From Gnetum montanum (Eukaryota > Streptophyta > Gnetopsida > Gnetales > Gnetaceae): a stretch of DNA of 64,000 nucleotides. The stretch spans positions 239,314-303,313 of the forward strand of contig MNCI01015984.1 of assembly GCA_015680685.1 (NCBI GenBank). Reading direction: 5' to 3'. The notes under the pieces were generated by a model. It made no database searches and had not been told where the DNA came from. It was given only the letters and a program-made list of their open reading frames with translations. This document shows positions 21,362-34,600 of the stretch, one piece after another (position 1 is the first letter of the stretch; every line of letters starts with the position of its first letter). The translations under genes and the position numbers were made by a program.

Positions 21362-22837
21362 TGAAACACCACAAAATTCTGAGCTTAGTACTTCTCCAAC
21401 AAGAATCAAGCTAAGTCATGACGCTCCCTAGCATGAATAAAGCTTGAGGGCCCCACAGACAGCTTCAAGCATAGTCGAACTCAACAAGAAATAGTTCCCT
21501 AGGACCCGCAGACGACCACAGCCACATCTGGTATCAAACATGGCAACTTCGGAGCTCAAGATACTTAATTTTCACTAAGTATGCAGTATGCAGCGTATAC
21601 ACCCAGCGTACATTCCCAGCGTATACACCCAATGTACATTCCCAGCATATACACCCAGCGTACATTCCCACCCAGCGTATACGCCCAGTGTACATTCTCA
21701 GCATGTACGCCCAGCGTGTACGCCTAGCATGAACAACGTATACGCCTAGCGTGTACACCCAGCATGAACGACATATACGCCCAGCGTGTACTTCCAGTGT
21801 ATACGCCCAGCATGAACAATGTATACGCCCAGCGTGTACGCCCAGCATGAACAATGTATACGCCCAATGTGTATGCCCGGCGTATACGCCCAACATGTAC
21901 AATGTGTACGCCCAGTGTGTAGCACAACGTATACCAATCAAAGCTCTCCAGAACCATGCCAGATCAAGGTCAACCAAGCTGAACATCCATAGGCAGCATT
22001 CTCATGACATCCGAATTCAAATCTGAAGGCCGAACGACTTCTTTTTTTTTGATCAAGTCTGTACGCCGAGTTCACACGCCTAGTGTATATACGCTAGCGT
22101 ACAGCAGTATACGTTGGCGTGCAGCATGCTGTACACTTGTAAAATTTCATTCTTTCGCACTCGGTCAACGTGCCACATGTCACCCGACCCGAGAGTCCAG
22201 CACACCACAGCCAATCATCCCCTCTCAGATCCGAGTCTAATGTCTAAACTTGTATAAAAACCCCAATTTTTCACTAGATCGGGTTGGAAATTTTGAGCAA
22301 ACCAGAGACAAAAAAAAAGGAACCATAGATATTGAGAGACCAAGAGCAAAACAAAAACTGGTATGCTAGACCTCAACCCTGCATGTTGAGCATACAGCCT
22401 TCACGCTGTGCCTGCAGTTCAAACCAGCACACTATCATCCCTTTGCATCCACCGAGGCTCTCCGTCCGCCTTGTGTCAGATTCACAACTGCGTTAGACCG
22501 ATGCATTGTAACTTTCAATTTCGCAATAATATTACCACATTTCTTTTGCTAAGATTTGTTACAGTTTTTCATTCATTATTGCATGCTTATTGTTTACATT
22601 CCTGTACGTTTACCCTCCATTTTACATTAGTTATGCTGTTTACACATAACCCAGCGTATTGCATATTGGCATACGTTGGGAAAATCCTTGTCTGATCCGT
22701 GTGCAGACCACCCAAGGTACTCTACCTTCGTCCGTTCTGGCTTGCCCTTAAGCAAAGGTAGGGTCTTCTGTGCTTGTGCAGGGATCTCCTAGTTTCTGCT
22801 TCATTCTAGCCGGAGATCGACGATTTTGAACAGTACA
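21362..22837 (+). repeat. 3' LTR of element C
   Basis: About 1476 bp copy of 5454-6906 with the same TG...CA ends. It includes the TACGCCCAGCGT array (21594-21930) with a different unit order from the 5' LTR. It keeps an intact TATAAAAA box at 22253-22260 downstream of CCAATCATCC. Confidence 0.9.
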
Positions 22838-24189
22838 TGCCCTGGTCCAATTTTTTCAATTTTTTCTAACCCCTACACCTTGGGTACTCACCAATGTTCT
22901 ATCTCTAGAATCCATATTGGCCATATCACAACTCAGCCAATGGACCTTACACCGAGGCAAGGTATTAACTATATTGTGATTTACTTATCCTTGCTCATAT
23001 GTGACTGTGTTCTCTATGCAGATGAAAACCATACAACAATGAACTAGACCTAGAGGAAACACTCAGGATGGACTGGTGCTAGAACAGTTGTGCAAGGAAC
23101 AAGATCGATGGCACCATTATGGATGGACAACGGAAGGCACAATCTTGGCCTCGACAGCAACACGTGTTCTTCTTTTCTCTCTCTCTTCTCTCTCAGCTAC
23201 CAAATAAGGCTGGATGTCAATTGTGTATAGTGTTCACTCTTGTGGTCATGAACACTAATGTTGTCATGTATTGTAATGATTGATCTGTTCACACATCATC
23301 CCATTCACCATTAGTTGTCATTCAAGTCAATAATCCCATACCTTCCCAATATTTTGTAAGGAACTCGAGGACAAATTTTCATTTAGTCATGGGGGTATGA
23401 TGAGCCGCGATATCACGTATGCGATATCACATCTACCACGCGATATCGCGTCCTGCCTCATCTTCTATAAATAAGAGGTGACACCCTTTGTTCCGAGAGT
23501 TAGACTTAGACCCTTAGCCAGATTCTTGCAGTTTTGTTATTCCAGAGTTAGAATTATTTTTGTGTGCCCGCAGTAGGAGTCATAGAGTGAACAAATCTTT
23601 ATTCAAGCAATTTGTACCTAAGCACAATTTTGTGTACAGCAATAAAGATGAAATTTATGATAAACCTTGCAGCATACAAATTAAGCTAATTAGTAATTAA
23701 TGATTGTTTAATACTTTTCTAGTTAATTAATATCTTTCTTAACCTTTAACCCCCTTAGTTAAATACACTCAGTACGACCGCTTCGAGCATGCGTGTAGTG
23801 CTTGGTAACCCAGTAACAATTAGCATTTGGTAATCCCAATAGCGTTGCACTAGTTCAGGATGTGTACGACAAGTGGGAATGGATACGAGTGTTAGGGACA
23901 TTTAGAACTTAGTTAATGAATAGTTAATGTAAGTTAGTCACTTAGTTCTCTCTCCCTTTCCTTTATTAGCAGAAGACATAAAAAGACAAAAAGCTATAAA
24001 AATCATATACCTCAAGCTTACTTAACCATACAACTGTGAAAATACAAGTAAGTTTGGGAAGACAACGATTGATTAACCCTGAGTGTTCCATTAAGGCGCG
24101 TAAGCACTTAGTCCTTGGAGTTCAACCAGATCGCATGTGAAACACTTGTATTCGTATGGTTGAGTGTAGGGGTACCTCGCCACTCATCA
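22838..24189 (+). mobile_element. Element D, right part: ORF2 remnant, polypurine tract and 3' LTR
   Basis: Continuation of element D after the C insertion. 22838-23397 is internal sequence. A splice-acceptor-like TTCTCTATGCAG directly precedes an ATG at about 23022, the position where elements A and B start ORF2. Here only a short remnant is left. TCAATAATCCCATACCT near 23328 and ATTTAGTCATGGGGGTA before 23398 match the same places in A and B and mark the polypurine tract. Confidence 0.8.
23398..24189 (+). repeat. 3' LTR of element D
   Basis: 792 bp from TGATGAG to CTCATCA, homologous to the LTRs of elements A and B. U3 has GATATC-centred palindromes (GCGATATCAC, GCGATATCGCG) then a TATAAATA box at 23466-23473. 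An AATAAA near 23640 suits R/U5 polyadenylation. The sequence to the right (GTTGCTAATT) is not a primer binding site, confirming this is a 3' LTR. Confidence 0.85.
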
Positions 24190-24430
24190 GTTGCTAATTT
24201 GAATCATACTTATGGCATCATTATATTTTTTTATAATTCTTCTAAAATATCATGTTAACTATATGTCGAGTCATACTTAAAGCATCATTATATTCCTTTA
24301 TAAATTTTCTAAAATATCATATTGGCTATATGTTGTGGGGCATATTTATAGTCATTCTTTTGGGTTTGGACACTATTTAAAAACCCCCCTTAATTTTATA
24401 GATTTTTTTTAGCCGAGAGGCCAACACATC
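24190..24430. other. Unassigned AT-rich sequence between element D and Helitron copy 1
   Basis: Contains two diverged copies of a roughly 90 bp AT-rich segment (TAATTCTTCTAAAATATCAT near 24235 and TAAATTTTCTAAAATATCAT near 24300). No gene seen. Confidence 0.5.
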
Positions 24431-24543
24431 TCACGTGAAGGGGGGGGGGAGTGTGTTTTGTTGCCCTTCACATCATGCACCATGTGTAGGGAAGCCAAAG
24501 AGTCATTGTAGCAAAGCCAAATCTGAAAATTCAAGGAGCAAAA

Positions 24544-24870
24544 GAGTCATTGCAGGGGAGCTGAATCTCTATTCGATTGACAGCCCCTAACCCATGGGCT
24601 CCCCATTCGTCTCTTAGTATTTCCTCACATGCATGCACCATGTGCAAGGGAGCTAAAGAGTCACTGTAGGGGAGTCGAATCTCTATTCAATTGATCTCAC
24701 CCAAGCCCTGGGCTCCCCATTCATCTCTTCATATTCCCTCACACACATGTGCCATGTGCAAGGGAGCTAAAGAGTCACTGTAGGAGAGTTGAATCTCTAT
24801 TCGATTGATGCCCCTAAACCCTGGGCTTCCCATTCATCTCTTCATATTCCCTCATGCACAGGGCCTCGAC
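24544..24870 (+). repeat. Three 114 bp tandem repeats at Helitron copy 1 5' side
   Basis: Units start at 24544, 24658 and 24772, each opening GAGTCA(C/T)TG(C/T)AGG. Each contains AATCTCTATTC and GGGCT(C/T)CCCATTC. The same three units at the same spacing occur in copy 2 (38685, 38799, 38913), so the triplication predates the separation of the copies. Confidence 0.9.
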
Positions 24871-25636
24871 ATGGGTAATAATGAATATTTATTATTATAA
24901 GCGGTGGGTAATAATGAATATTTATTATTATTATAAATGGTGATGGTTACAGTTACGATGCTGATTACGATCACGACGATAGTTAAGGTGACGATGATTA
25001 CAGTGTGATGCAGTATTTAAAGATATTGAATTTAGGCATCGTGTTACAAAATTAAGAGGTGAAATATTGGAATTCATGCATTTTCAAAAGCATGGATCCT
25101 GCTACTATTAGTCCTAATAGAGAAGGCGAAGAAGAACACTCTTTTTAAGATTAACAACAACAACCATTTGTTGCAACAAGTAATGTGATTCATGGAGGTC
25201 GTCGCAGTGGGCGTGCGCATGGGCATGGCCGAGATAAAGGACAACCATGAATCATAGAAGCTAAAAATCTAGAATCGATGACTACAGAGGAGAGAAGATC
25301 ATTTATAAAATGAAAAGCAAAATGACGCGAATGAGAATGACAACTAATTCTATGAAATTCAGGAGTATGTAATTTATGCATTTATTAATATTTCAAAAAA
25401 AATATTTATCATAGAGAAATCTTCTCATTTTATTTATATACTTATATTGCATATATTTTTTAGGCTACATCAACTTCAAATCCCCTCTCATCACTTGGAA
25501 ATTCATCCAATGCAGTGATCCACATTATTGATACTAATAATGTAAATAATCAAGAAGAAATGTAGGTTGGTGTCTGCCCATACTCAAGTTGGTACATATT
25601 TTAATTCAATTTTTAGTTTAAATTTTCAAACATTTT

Positions 25637-28478
25637 TTGCAGGACATTGGAAATGCATTTGTGCTTGTTAATAAAGAAACATTTGTTCCAGAAATCACAC
25701 ACGAAGAAGAACAACAATTGCAAGACGATAAAAAACAACCACATTATAGTGAGAGTGAGCATCGAATGAGGCAACAACAAGAGGAAAATTTATTTCATCA
25801 AATAAATGAAGCTACAGATGTCACCAGTGCACCAACAATAGAAATGCCTTCTTCAGAACCTATTCAGTCTTTCCCAAGATTGCAAAAGCCAGGTACAAAA
25901 ATTGCTCAAGCAATACATAATTTTAATACTGTAGTTAAAAGTTTTGCAAATTCACATTCCTATAATGTATGCAACGAAATGTTTCTTGGCATATTATTGG
26001 ATTCAACCAAAAGTAGAGGATCCATATGCAATAGGTGCATTAATGAAAAGAAACATAATATTTTTGATAGTTTTGGTTGTGAAATCAAATGATTTTCTAT
26101 TGAAAATAACATGGATTCTAGTATCCAACCACCTTTCCTAGGCTATTTAACTAAGGTTGAAGAAATGTTAATTGCAAAAATCAATCCCATTTTACAAGTT
26201 ACATATGCAATTGGTGGACAATTCAAGTATAAAGGTCACATAATTAGCTTTGCTCAAAATGTCACACAAATTACTAAAGGACTTCCTCTTAAAATTAAAG
26301 ATATCCCTTTCTTGATATTGAGAAGAGTAGATCAAATGGGCATCAAGTATAATTTCATTGTCAACCAAAGATAGATTTATGAAGCCTTGATTTTTAAGAA
26401 GGCAAATGATCTGTACTATCAAGATGTCGAGATCAATATGCATGCATTAGATGATGTTGCTGATATTGGTGATGTTAACATCTTCCATAACATTCCTTAT
26501 ATTCCATTGTTAGAAAAGGATAGAGAAATGAGATTGCAGTTTCAGAATCTTTTGCTTCAAACAGATGAAAAAAACATTATTGATTACACATTGTTAGTTG
26601 CACAACGTCCTGGAATTGTAAGAAAGGAAATTGATAGAATAAGAGCATGGATGCATAATCCATCATTGCAGGATTCAGATGTTGCTCAGTGGCCTTCCAT
26701 GTCTGATTCTCCTATTAATGAGTTTAACATGATGGGGTTGTTTACGATGGCATTTCCAAGTATTTTTCCTGAACGAAAATGTAATTTTCTAGAGTGAAGA
26801 GCTAAAGATGTCAAACTGCATGAATATGCAAAACATCTTATTCCCTACAAAGATGGTAGATTTGGATGCCAGAAGCAATTCAGGTAAATATTAATTCTTC
26901 ATTTGTTTGTTATTATCATTATTCATAATATTTTTTATAACATTTAAGTAGTGATGTGTGATTTATTTGTAGGTATTATATCTATAATATCATTAGAAGG
27001 AGATAGGCAATGGAATCTACCACTGTATTTTTTTTTTGAAAAAATATTGTTCATGCACCCATAACTATTGAAGAACTATGAGAATAATTGCATAATGCTC
27101 CATCACATGTCATTGTTGATAATTTAATGCAATATGGTACATCCCTTCATGGTACACCATCTTATTGGAGAAAATGTAAAGCATAGCTAACTGACATGGT
27201 GAATTAGTTGGGAACACCTACTACTTTTTTTTTACTCTAAGTGCAGCAGATCTCTATTGGCCTGAGTTGCATAGTCTAATGGAAGGAGATCCACTTGAGA
27301 ACTCATTAAAACTTAAACGTTAGAGGCAAAGTAATATCATAGAAAATCCGCATATAGTTGCAAAGTTCATGCATCATTGTCACATTGTCTTTCTTAAAAT
27401 AGTTTTGATAAATGAGTTCCAAGTTATTAACTATTGGACATGATATGAGTGGTAGCATCGCGAATCTCCACATGTGCATGATTTCTTGTGGATACAAGGT
27501 GCTCCAAAGGTAGATGAGCTCGACTATAATGATCTTCACGTCATGTGTAGGGCAAAGGAATTTTTTGATTAAATTACAAATGCATGGGATCCAAGATTTA
27601 TAGTTAATGGACATCCAAATAATGTAAGTTTTCATTTATCTTTTCTATTCTTTACACAATTTTTTTGTTGATATTGCTTAAAATACAGAGATATTAATTT
27701 CTCCATTCTTATTTCTTTTAATCTATCTTCTCACTTAGGCTTTATGTGTAAATATGTTGCATCATCCATGTGAGTTGACTCCTGAACAATTACAATGTAT
27801 GGATTTGGAAACTAATTATGCTGATTTTCTTAATGTTGTTCAAAGACATACTGTATGCAAACTCGGTGTATGCTTATGAAAACGTAATGGCAAAGAAGTT
27901 TGCAGGTGCCACTTTCTAATCAAAATGTTGTATCATTACTATTTCTTCACCATTGCATTCATTTTTATTAGCAAGTAAACTTTAATTTACCATGGGAAAA
28001 AATATATAGATATTCAACTTTTGTATTTTTCAATTCTAGGTACAATGTTTCTTGGTCATTATCTTTAGAATCAACTCTTCAGAGAGATCTAAAAAATAAT
28101 AACGAGATTACTTATGTTCCTTGAAGAAACGATTCGAGGCTTAATGTTCATAACCGAATGATGCTTTAGACATGGAGGGCAAATATAGATTTTCAGTTAG
28201 TAATGTCATGATATGTTGTCATAAAATATATTGCAAAATATGCAACTAAAACAGAGAAGAAATCACAATCTTTTCGTGACATGTTGTTGCAAATTTCTGA
28301 GTCAAGGAATCCTCATGAAGATACTTCATCAATCTACAGAAGGCTCATGATGGATGTTGCTGCAAATAGAGACATTGGTGTTATGGAGGTCTGTCACATG
28401 TTGTATGAGCTTCCTTTGGTAAACTGTTTTCCGCACACTCAATGTTTCTCAAGAGGTGTACAAAAAAGTTCAAATTAA
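25637..28478 (+). pseudogene. Helitron copy 1 Rep (HUH nickase) region, broken
   Basis: The first part (25637-26100) is Gln/Glu-rich. From 26111 comes the conserved Helitron N-terminal region: LTKVEEMLIAKINPI, GGQFKYKGHIISF, LLVAQRP near 26590, and FTMAFPSIFPE near 26740. After an intron (26884-26972, GT/AG) the Rep catalytic part has VINYWT near 27425 and SPHVHDFLW near 27470. The His-x-His metal site is present, but copy 2 has Gly where this has Asp. YIAKYATKTEKK near 28230 is the tyrosine-containing nicking motif. Two further GT/AG introns are likely (27624-27738 and about 27907-28039). Stops are frequent, for example 26370, 26795, 27445 and 27880. Confidence 0.8.
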
Positions 28479-28559
28479 TTCAGATGAAACTGATGAAGCT
28501 GAAAACTATACAACTCTTATTAATATGTATTAGAAACATTCACTTTCAATGGAGGGTGT

Positions 28560-30470
28560 GTCATTGCTGCAAGCTTTTAAAGAGTAAAATTGCAACATGA
28601 ACAATAAGTCCAACCCAAATTGGAATTTGCGTCACCCAAAGCTAGATGCTATTGTCAGATATTATCCTAAATTTTTCATCCCACCAAAGCAAGGAGAACA
28701 AAAATAGATTGAATACTATTAGGCTATGTTGTTGTTACATTATCCATTTAGAGATGTAAAGTGAGATCTTGGTTCTAATGATGAGGAAATTGAAATGAAG
28801 TGGTTGTCTGTTCAACATATGTATGTAGGATTAGAGATTAATACTAAAGAAGAATTCTAGTGAGCTTTGGAGGAAGAAAGACAATTTGTAGATGTAACTC
28901 CCCAAGTGTAAGATCATGAGGAATATATTTTGAAATCCTCAACCATCATCTTTTATTAATAGGTCGTTTTTAGAGAACAAAAGTGGAGATGCTTGGACTA
29001 CAAAATGTTGATAGAATGCATAACTGGACATTACAGTATCCAGGAGAGGATGTTGCAAAATTCACAACAAGTTTTATTGCTAGAAATAAATCATCTCGAT
29101 CCATAATTGTTATTGATCGTGACTACAATGCCTATGATTCTAATAAGTTGGGTGTAAAGCAAAAGAAATGCTACAATAAAATTGTAGGCCACATGATGTT
29201 TTCATAGTCAATAGATGAAGTTGTTTTTCCTTTAAGAATGATTATCCAGGGAACAGCTGGTATGGGAAAGTCATTTCTCATAAGCGCGCTTTGTAATGCT
29301 TTCATGAAATACTACAATGAAAAACATAATGCTTTACTTGTAATGGTACCCACAGGAGCTACAACATTTAACATCAATGCAACAACCATTCATTCTAGTT
29401 TGAACATTGAAATAGGTGCCTACAAAGAACTCTCTTCCTCTGCAAAGTATACAACATCAACTGTCACAAGTAAGATATATAATAATTGATGAAATGAGTT
29501 TTGTGGAAGGAAGATTATTACAAAGCATTAATAGATGACTAAGAGAAATTTTTTCAGAACATCACAATGAAGTTTTTGGAGGAAGATCAGTTATATTAAT
29601 AGGTGATTTGGGTCAGCTTCCTTCTATGCTTGATGTTGTGCTTTATGCATCCAATAATCTAGATATTATAGGGGTTTGGCATTCATTTGATACATTTGTT
29701 GTTTTAGATGCAATTTTTTGTCAATCTAAAAATGATTCTCAACAACAAAGATTCAAGGAAGTATTGATGCATATTAGAGAAGGAAAAATCCATGATGAAG
29801 ATTATAATTTCTTGGCTACTTGAATGAATCTTCCGTCCACTTCAAGTGGATTAGACGATTTTGAAGAATCAATGCACTTATATGATACAAAGGATAAAGT
29901 CTAATCACACAATAAAAAGATGTTGCAAATAATGTAGAGACTTGTTGCATTGTGTGCAGTAAATAGAGATCCTCGTGGATTCAAAATCTTAGATGATGCC
30001 GGTGATGATATAGAGTGATCTTTGCTTATATGTGAAGGTGCAAGGGTAATGCTCACAGTTAACCTTTGACCTGAAGTAGGATTGGTGAATGGTGCACTTA
30101 GCACAATTCACAGTATTATGTATTCTCAAGGTAAAGAGCCACCTACATTACCATCGTACGTTATTGTTGATTTTGACTCCTACATTGAATGTGTCTTTGA
30201 TAATGGTAATCCTCATTATGTGCGAATTATACCTGTGCTCTGAAGAGCATCTCATCAGTTACTGTTATGGTTGGCATGGGCCACGACTATTCATAAATCT
30301 CAAAAAATGATACTAGTTAAGGCTACTATTGACATTAGTTCGAGAGAAGTTACAGGTGTAACATTTGTTGCATTATCTAGAGTCAAGACCATTGATTCTT
30401 TCAAGATTCATCCTCCTTTCTCTGTGCAAAGATATAGAAAGATTTCAGATGTTAAACATCAACATATATG
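28560..30470 (+). pseudogene. Helitron copy 1 Pif1-like helicase region, broken
   Basis: SF1 DNA helicase. Walker A is IQGTAGMGKSFLI (about 29245-29283). Motif Ia-type VPTGATTFNI and TIHSSL follow. Walker B IIIDEMSFV lies near 29482-29510, in a different frame from Walker A, so there is a frameshift near 29470. GDLGQLPS is near 29605. Near the end ATTIHKSQ (30280) and FVALSRVKT (30370-30395) are motifs V/VI. Stops at about 29205, 29535, 29821 and later. The frameshift before Walker B is present identically in copy 2. Confidence 0.85.
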
Positions 30471-30674
30471 AAATATATAAACTTTTATTTGAACCAACTT
30501 ATGTTTACCAATATATATTATTTGGAATGCAAATAGTAACGATAACTTAAAATATATAAAAAATAATTAAATTCTACTCATAGCCTATGAAACCACTCCA
30601 CTAGGTTAGATATATACATATATATCTTTATCAATTGGCCGAAATGATTTTAAAGAAGATGTTAACCAAGCCTG

Positions 30675-31646
30675 ACCAGAGATCGTAGACGTACTTACCT
30701 AAAACACATTTATCGAATAAATGCCACCGGTACAGCAATCATGGCAAACAAATGTAGCCATTTAACGTGTTACATAAAATACATTCACCGAACAAAAGCC
30801 TGTACACAATGAATCCAACAGAACCAATACATTGACCATACCCAAACTGCAATTTCTAATTTAAAAACAAGTACCTGACAGAGAACTCAATCGCTGTAAC
30901 ACTTGTACATAGAAATAAAAAATTTTATCATGCATTCCCTGACTAAAGCCATTCAGACTTGCATGCCTTCTAAACAACCACCCTTTTCCGTCAACGTAAC
31001 ATACCTAATAAAAATACTTATTCCTTGCATCCAAGTAAGCTGATAAAATTTAAAAAAGAAAAAGGCATGCAAGCCTTGAGTGTGAAAGCCCTCGCACACA
31101 AACGCAGTAAAGCAAAGTATGCATTGCTCAAAGCCTTTTCAGGTCCACCTTGCTCTAATATTACATAAAAATATATCTCAGTTTCAGAATAAACATAAAG
31201 ACACATGACAATAAAAATTACAGTGGGCTCTTCTGTCACAAGAAAAGCTTTTTTGACAATGAAATCCAGCAGACAGGGCACTGATCCCTAGAAATGGAAA
31301 CACAACTTCTGGTTGCGGAAGGGTTGCTTGAAAATAATGAAATTGAATGTTTTAGAAGGACGCAAGCCATTTCAAAAACCAATGGCTCATAGCAATGCAA
31401 ATTCCTCCCCAGTATAGGATCGTTTTTAGAAAGAATATGTAAACCTTTGTCAAACAGTCACATCCAACAGAACCTTCAAAATAAAATCCCGCAGCATTCT
31501 GCATTCTTTGAGACTTAAGCGTCACACTCAAGCTAATCAAAGTTTTTAACAAATTGGACACAACTTAGGTGGTTATTAGAATCTGCAAAGTAAATGACAA
31601 TAGCTGTTGCTTTCATCTACATTTCAGAATATCAATTGGAACCCTT
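30675..31646. other. Region downstream of the TOPLESS-related gene
   Basis: No ORF I can support on either strand. It must include the 3' untranslated region of the minus-strand gene ending at 31647. I could not place its polyadenylation site. Confidence 0.5.
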
Positions 31647-34600
31647 TTAAGATCTCGGCTCTGGAGTACTAGCTTTTGGTATAACAGAAACACTGCTAGC
31701 TGCCCCATTTTCAGCAGGTGGTGAGGGGCCCCATTCTGATTCCAAGGGTTCCAAAACAATGACACTGCCATCTGTCAACCCAAGCGAAAACTGGCTTGGC
31801 TCAGAGGGATGTGCTGCAACTACCAGTGGATGGACACCGGTACTGCATAGAAAAAACATCATGTCAAGTATAGTGTTAATTGAAAAGGATTACGTTCTCA
31901 AAACCTGACGAGCAAACTCTACATCAACTATTATGACTTTCGCCAAAAACCTCTTACATGTTAGCTGGAAGATAATCTTTAGGAGCAATTCTACATCGTA
32001 GCTTGAGTGATTCTGCATGGAAAACTCCAACTGCTCCATCACAAAAGCTCGCAAATATTATCTGACTATCACAGGAGTATGTAGCATTTGATATTGGGGC
32101 AGCAAGTGAATCATGAGGGACCCACTGCAAACATTTGACCAAATGCTTGTTAACGAAATTGTGAAGTATATCAATGTAATACCATTGACAAACGTTCGGA
32201 ACATATCTATAATAAAATAAAAGCAAAAATTTCAGTTTTGTACGTGTATGTAAGCTACCTGCTTGAATCGCTCAAGCTTTGTTGCTTCATAGATAGCAAG
32301 CTGAGTTTCATGCACAACCAAGAAGTGAATCTGATCCTGGTGAAACTGCACACGTGTAACTGCCTGAGGGGAGGCTGCCCTACCAGTAGGAATCTGCAGT
32401 GGCTTGCTTCTCAACTTTTCCCAGTTGTCTATTCCCCATACACAGAGCTGCAGTGTGAAATAAGTAATCATTTTATACCAAGTGTTATTAGCTCAAAATC
32501 CTAAGTATCGTATAGATGTTACTACCTCCAAGCTTAAACAAAATTCACAAAATTTTAACAAACCTGTGCATCTGCACCGGATGACACAAGCACATTTAAT
32601 GCATGAGAGAATGCAAGTCCAGTTATCCGCTTTTGATGTCCCTTCAGCTTACTCTTAACCTGAATTTGATAAGGAGAACAGCTCAGAACCACCCATCATC
32701 AAGCTTGAAATCCAATACCAATAACTTAATTACCATAAAAACATACCTCATCAACTCTAACATTATAAATCTGTATCGTAGAGTCCTCCATGCCAATGGC
32801 AATAATGTTGTTGTCTTGGGGATGAAATGCGAGAAAAGTTGCAGCTGGAGGTGGCGCCATGAATGTTGTCATTGTCTATGATTATACAAAAAGAAAATTA
32901 CATCAGTCAAGCATACAGAAAAAACTAAATAGAAGAAAAGTTTGAGAGTGATAATGCTCTAAAGTTACCTTGAATGTCATCATGTTGAAAAGTGAAACTT
33001 TTCCACCTGAGGCTGACATTACATAAGAGTCATTTTTCGATAATGCAAAGCATGGCACTGCATCTTCAGGGTCACCATCTCCTACTTCATTAGTCATGAG
33101 AATACCACTACTTGGTTGCCATAACTGAGGAATGACAGCAGCGGTTGCCTGTGCACGAAAAAATACAAAATTGCATTGCTGTTACATTTATGAAATAAGG
33201 AAACTTGCCAATATGCATACATAAAGCGTGAAGAAGACTATAATATTCAAGGATGCATTAGTCTAAACATAATTACCTTTCCAGTTGTATTTCGATCATT
33301 TCGCTGCCACTTCCAAAGTTTGTGAACAGCATTAGAAGTCAAAGCAAGTATAGCTACACCTGAATTAGTGTATATCAATCTTGAGACCTGAAAGTACATC
33401 GAGGAGCAATCATTAAATTCACATACAAAATCCAAAATTTAACACCACTGAATAAAAAATAACTACCCTAAGTTGAAAACGACATAATTCTAGCAAGAAA
33501 GGGATGAATACCTTGCTTGGATGCAGGTTATCAGGAAGTTTCAAAGATCGGCATTGATTTAATTCAGTTATTTCAGTCAGTTTCCAACTCTTAGTTTTCT
33601 CTAGCATATCTTCAGCAATCCTTGGCTTAACGTCTCCTACACTTCTGGTGTCTCCATTCTACATAAGAATGGCAAAATAGGATCAGCTTTCTAAGTCTTT
33701 AAAAGTTTAAAAAAAACTAGAAACCTCCGTTTTTATTTTGAAATTTCACATTGTGAAATATCCAAAAAAACAGTTTTCGGACAAGAATCCAATCGAGAGT
33801 CTTGCAATAATGCTGCTACCAAGCTTTAAATTCCGTTAAAGCAACCATACATGGTAAGCTTCTAAACACTAACCAGCCCTGTCAATGAAACGGAAGTACC
33901 GGCCCGATCCACCATAACAGCTGTTGCACTTGCTGTTGGATTAACAATTGCTAGTGAATTCCCTGGGCTTACCTATAGAGAACCAAAGTAACTTGTGTTG
34001 CCACATTGTACAAGTGAGAGAAATCAGTAGACTGCTAAATGAATATTTCTAATAAAATTGTCACCTTAGCTACGTTATCAGCTGAAACCCTTGAAGCACT
34101 CTGCTGTAGCAATCGCATACCATCAGCATTAACCAGAATTTTTATTCCATTCTCATTGGCAGACACTGCTAGTAAAGAACCATCTTTATTGAAACGTAGA
34201 AGCGGTTTGGCCTGAAATAACCAAAGTCACAATTTAGCCGAGAAAGCAAGATATATCATACAAAAACAGCTAAAAAAGTAGTTTCATTGAAAATGCCACA
34301 ACAAACATACTGGCAATCCTCCATCAGCATCGGCTGTAGTTAAGAGGTTAACATTATCCATGTCCCAAAATTTTATCACACATTCATCCCCAGCAGCCAA
34401 AAAGCGATTTCGGGTGGTGTCAAATTGAACAACACCAAGCGATCGTTTACGAAAACCTTGATAGGTCCTTTTGATTGCTCCTTCACTCTCATTCCATTCA
34501 ACGAGATGGGAATCTCGGTCTTTGCTAGTTCCACATGAGAAAAGCCTAGAAAGGGTGGAGTAAAAGCATGAGGGGCAAATACAAAGAGAATAACGGCAAG

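Larger units (their letters stand above)
5454..22837 (+). mobile_element. Tat/Ogre-like LTR retrotransposon C inserted in element D
   Basis: Two direct LTRs of about 1453 bp (5454-6906) and 1476 bp (21362-22837), both running from TGAAACACC to CAGTACA, bound a 14.5 kb interior. The interior holds gag, protease, an antisense multi-exon gene, RT, RNase H, a second RNase H and the start of integrase. The flanks are GGCCC on the left and TGCCC on the right, a 5 bp target duplication with one mismatch. Left and right flanks together reconstitute element D, with the D polypurine tract and 3' LTR downstream. The dual RNase H, the RT type (FMDGFSGYNQI, YVDD) and the separation of gag-protease from RT by a long intron-like region match the Tat/Ogre lineage. 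It is dead, with many stops. Confidence 0.9.
24431..30674 (+). mobile_element. Helitron copy 1 (Rep plus Pif1-like helicase), decayed
   Basis: Rolling-circle transposon with three 114 bp tandem repeats near its 5' side, a Rep region with introns, and a helicase region. It is closely similar to copy 2 at 38652-60100. The match to copy 2 ends on the right at AAGCCTGAC (30674). On the left it starts near 24508, but copy 1 probably extends further, and I cannot fix the TC...CTRR termini. Many stops make it non-autonomous. Confidence 0.8.

Noticed and set aside
23398-24189. Solo LTR
   Set aside because: It is preceded by the family's polypurine tract and by internal sequence matching the ends of A and B, and not followed by a primer binding site, so it is the 3' LTR of element D.
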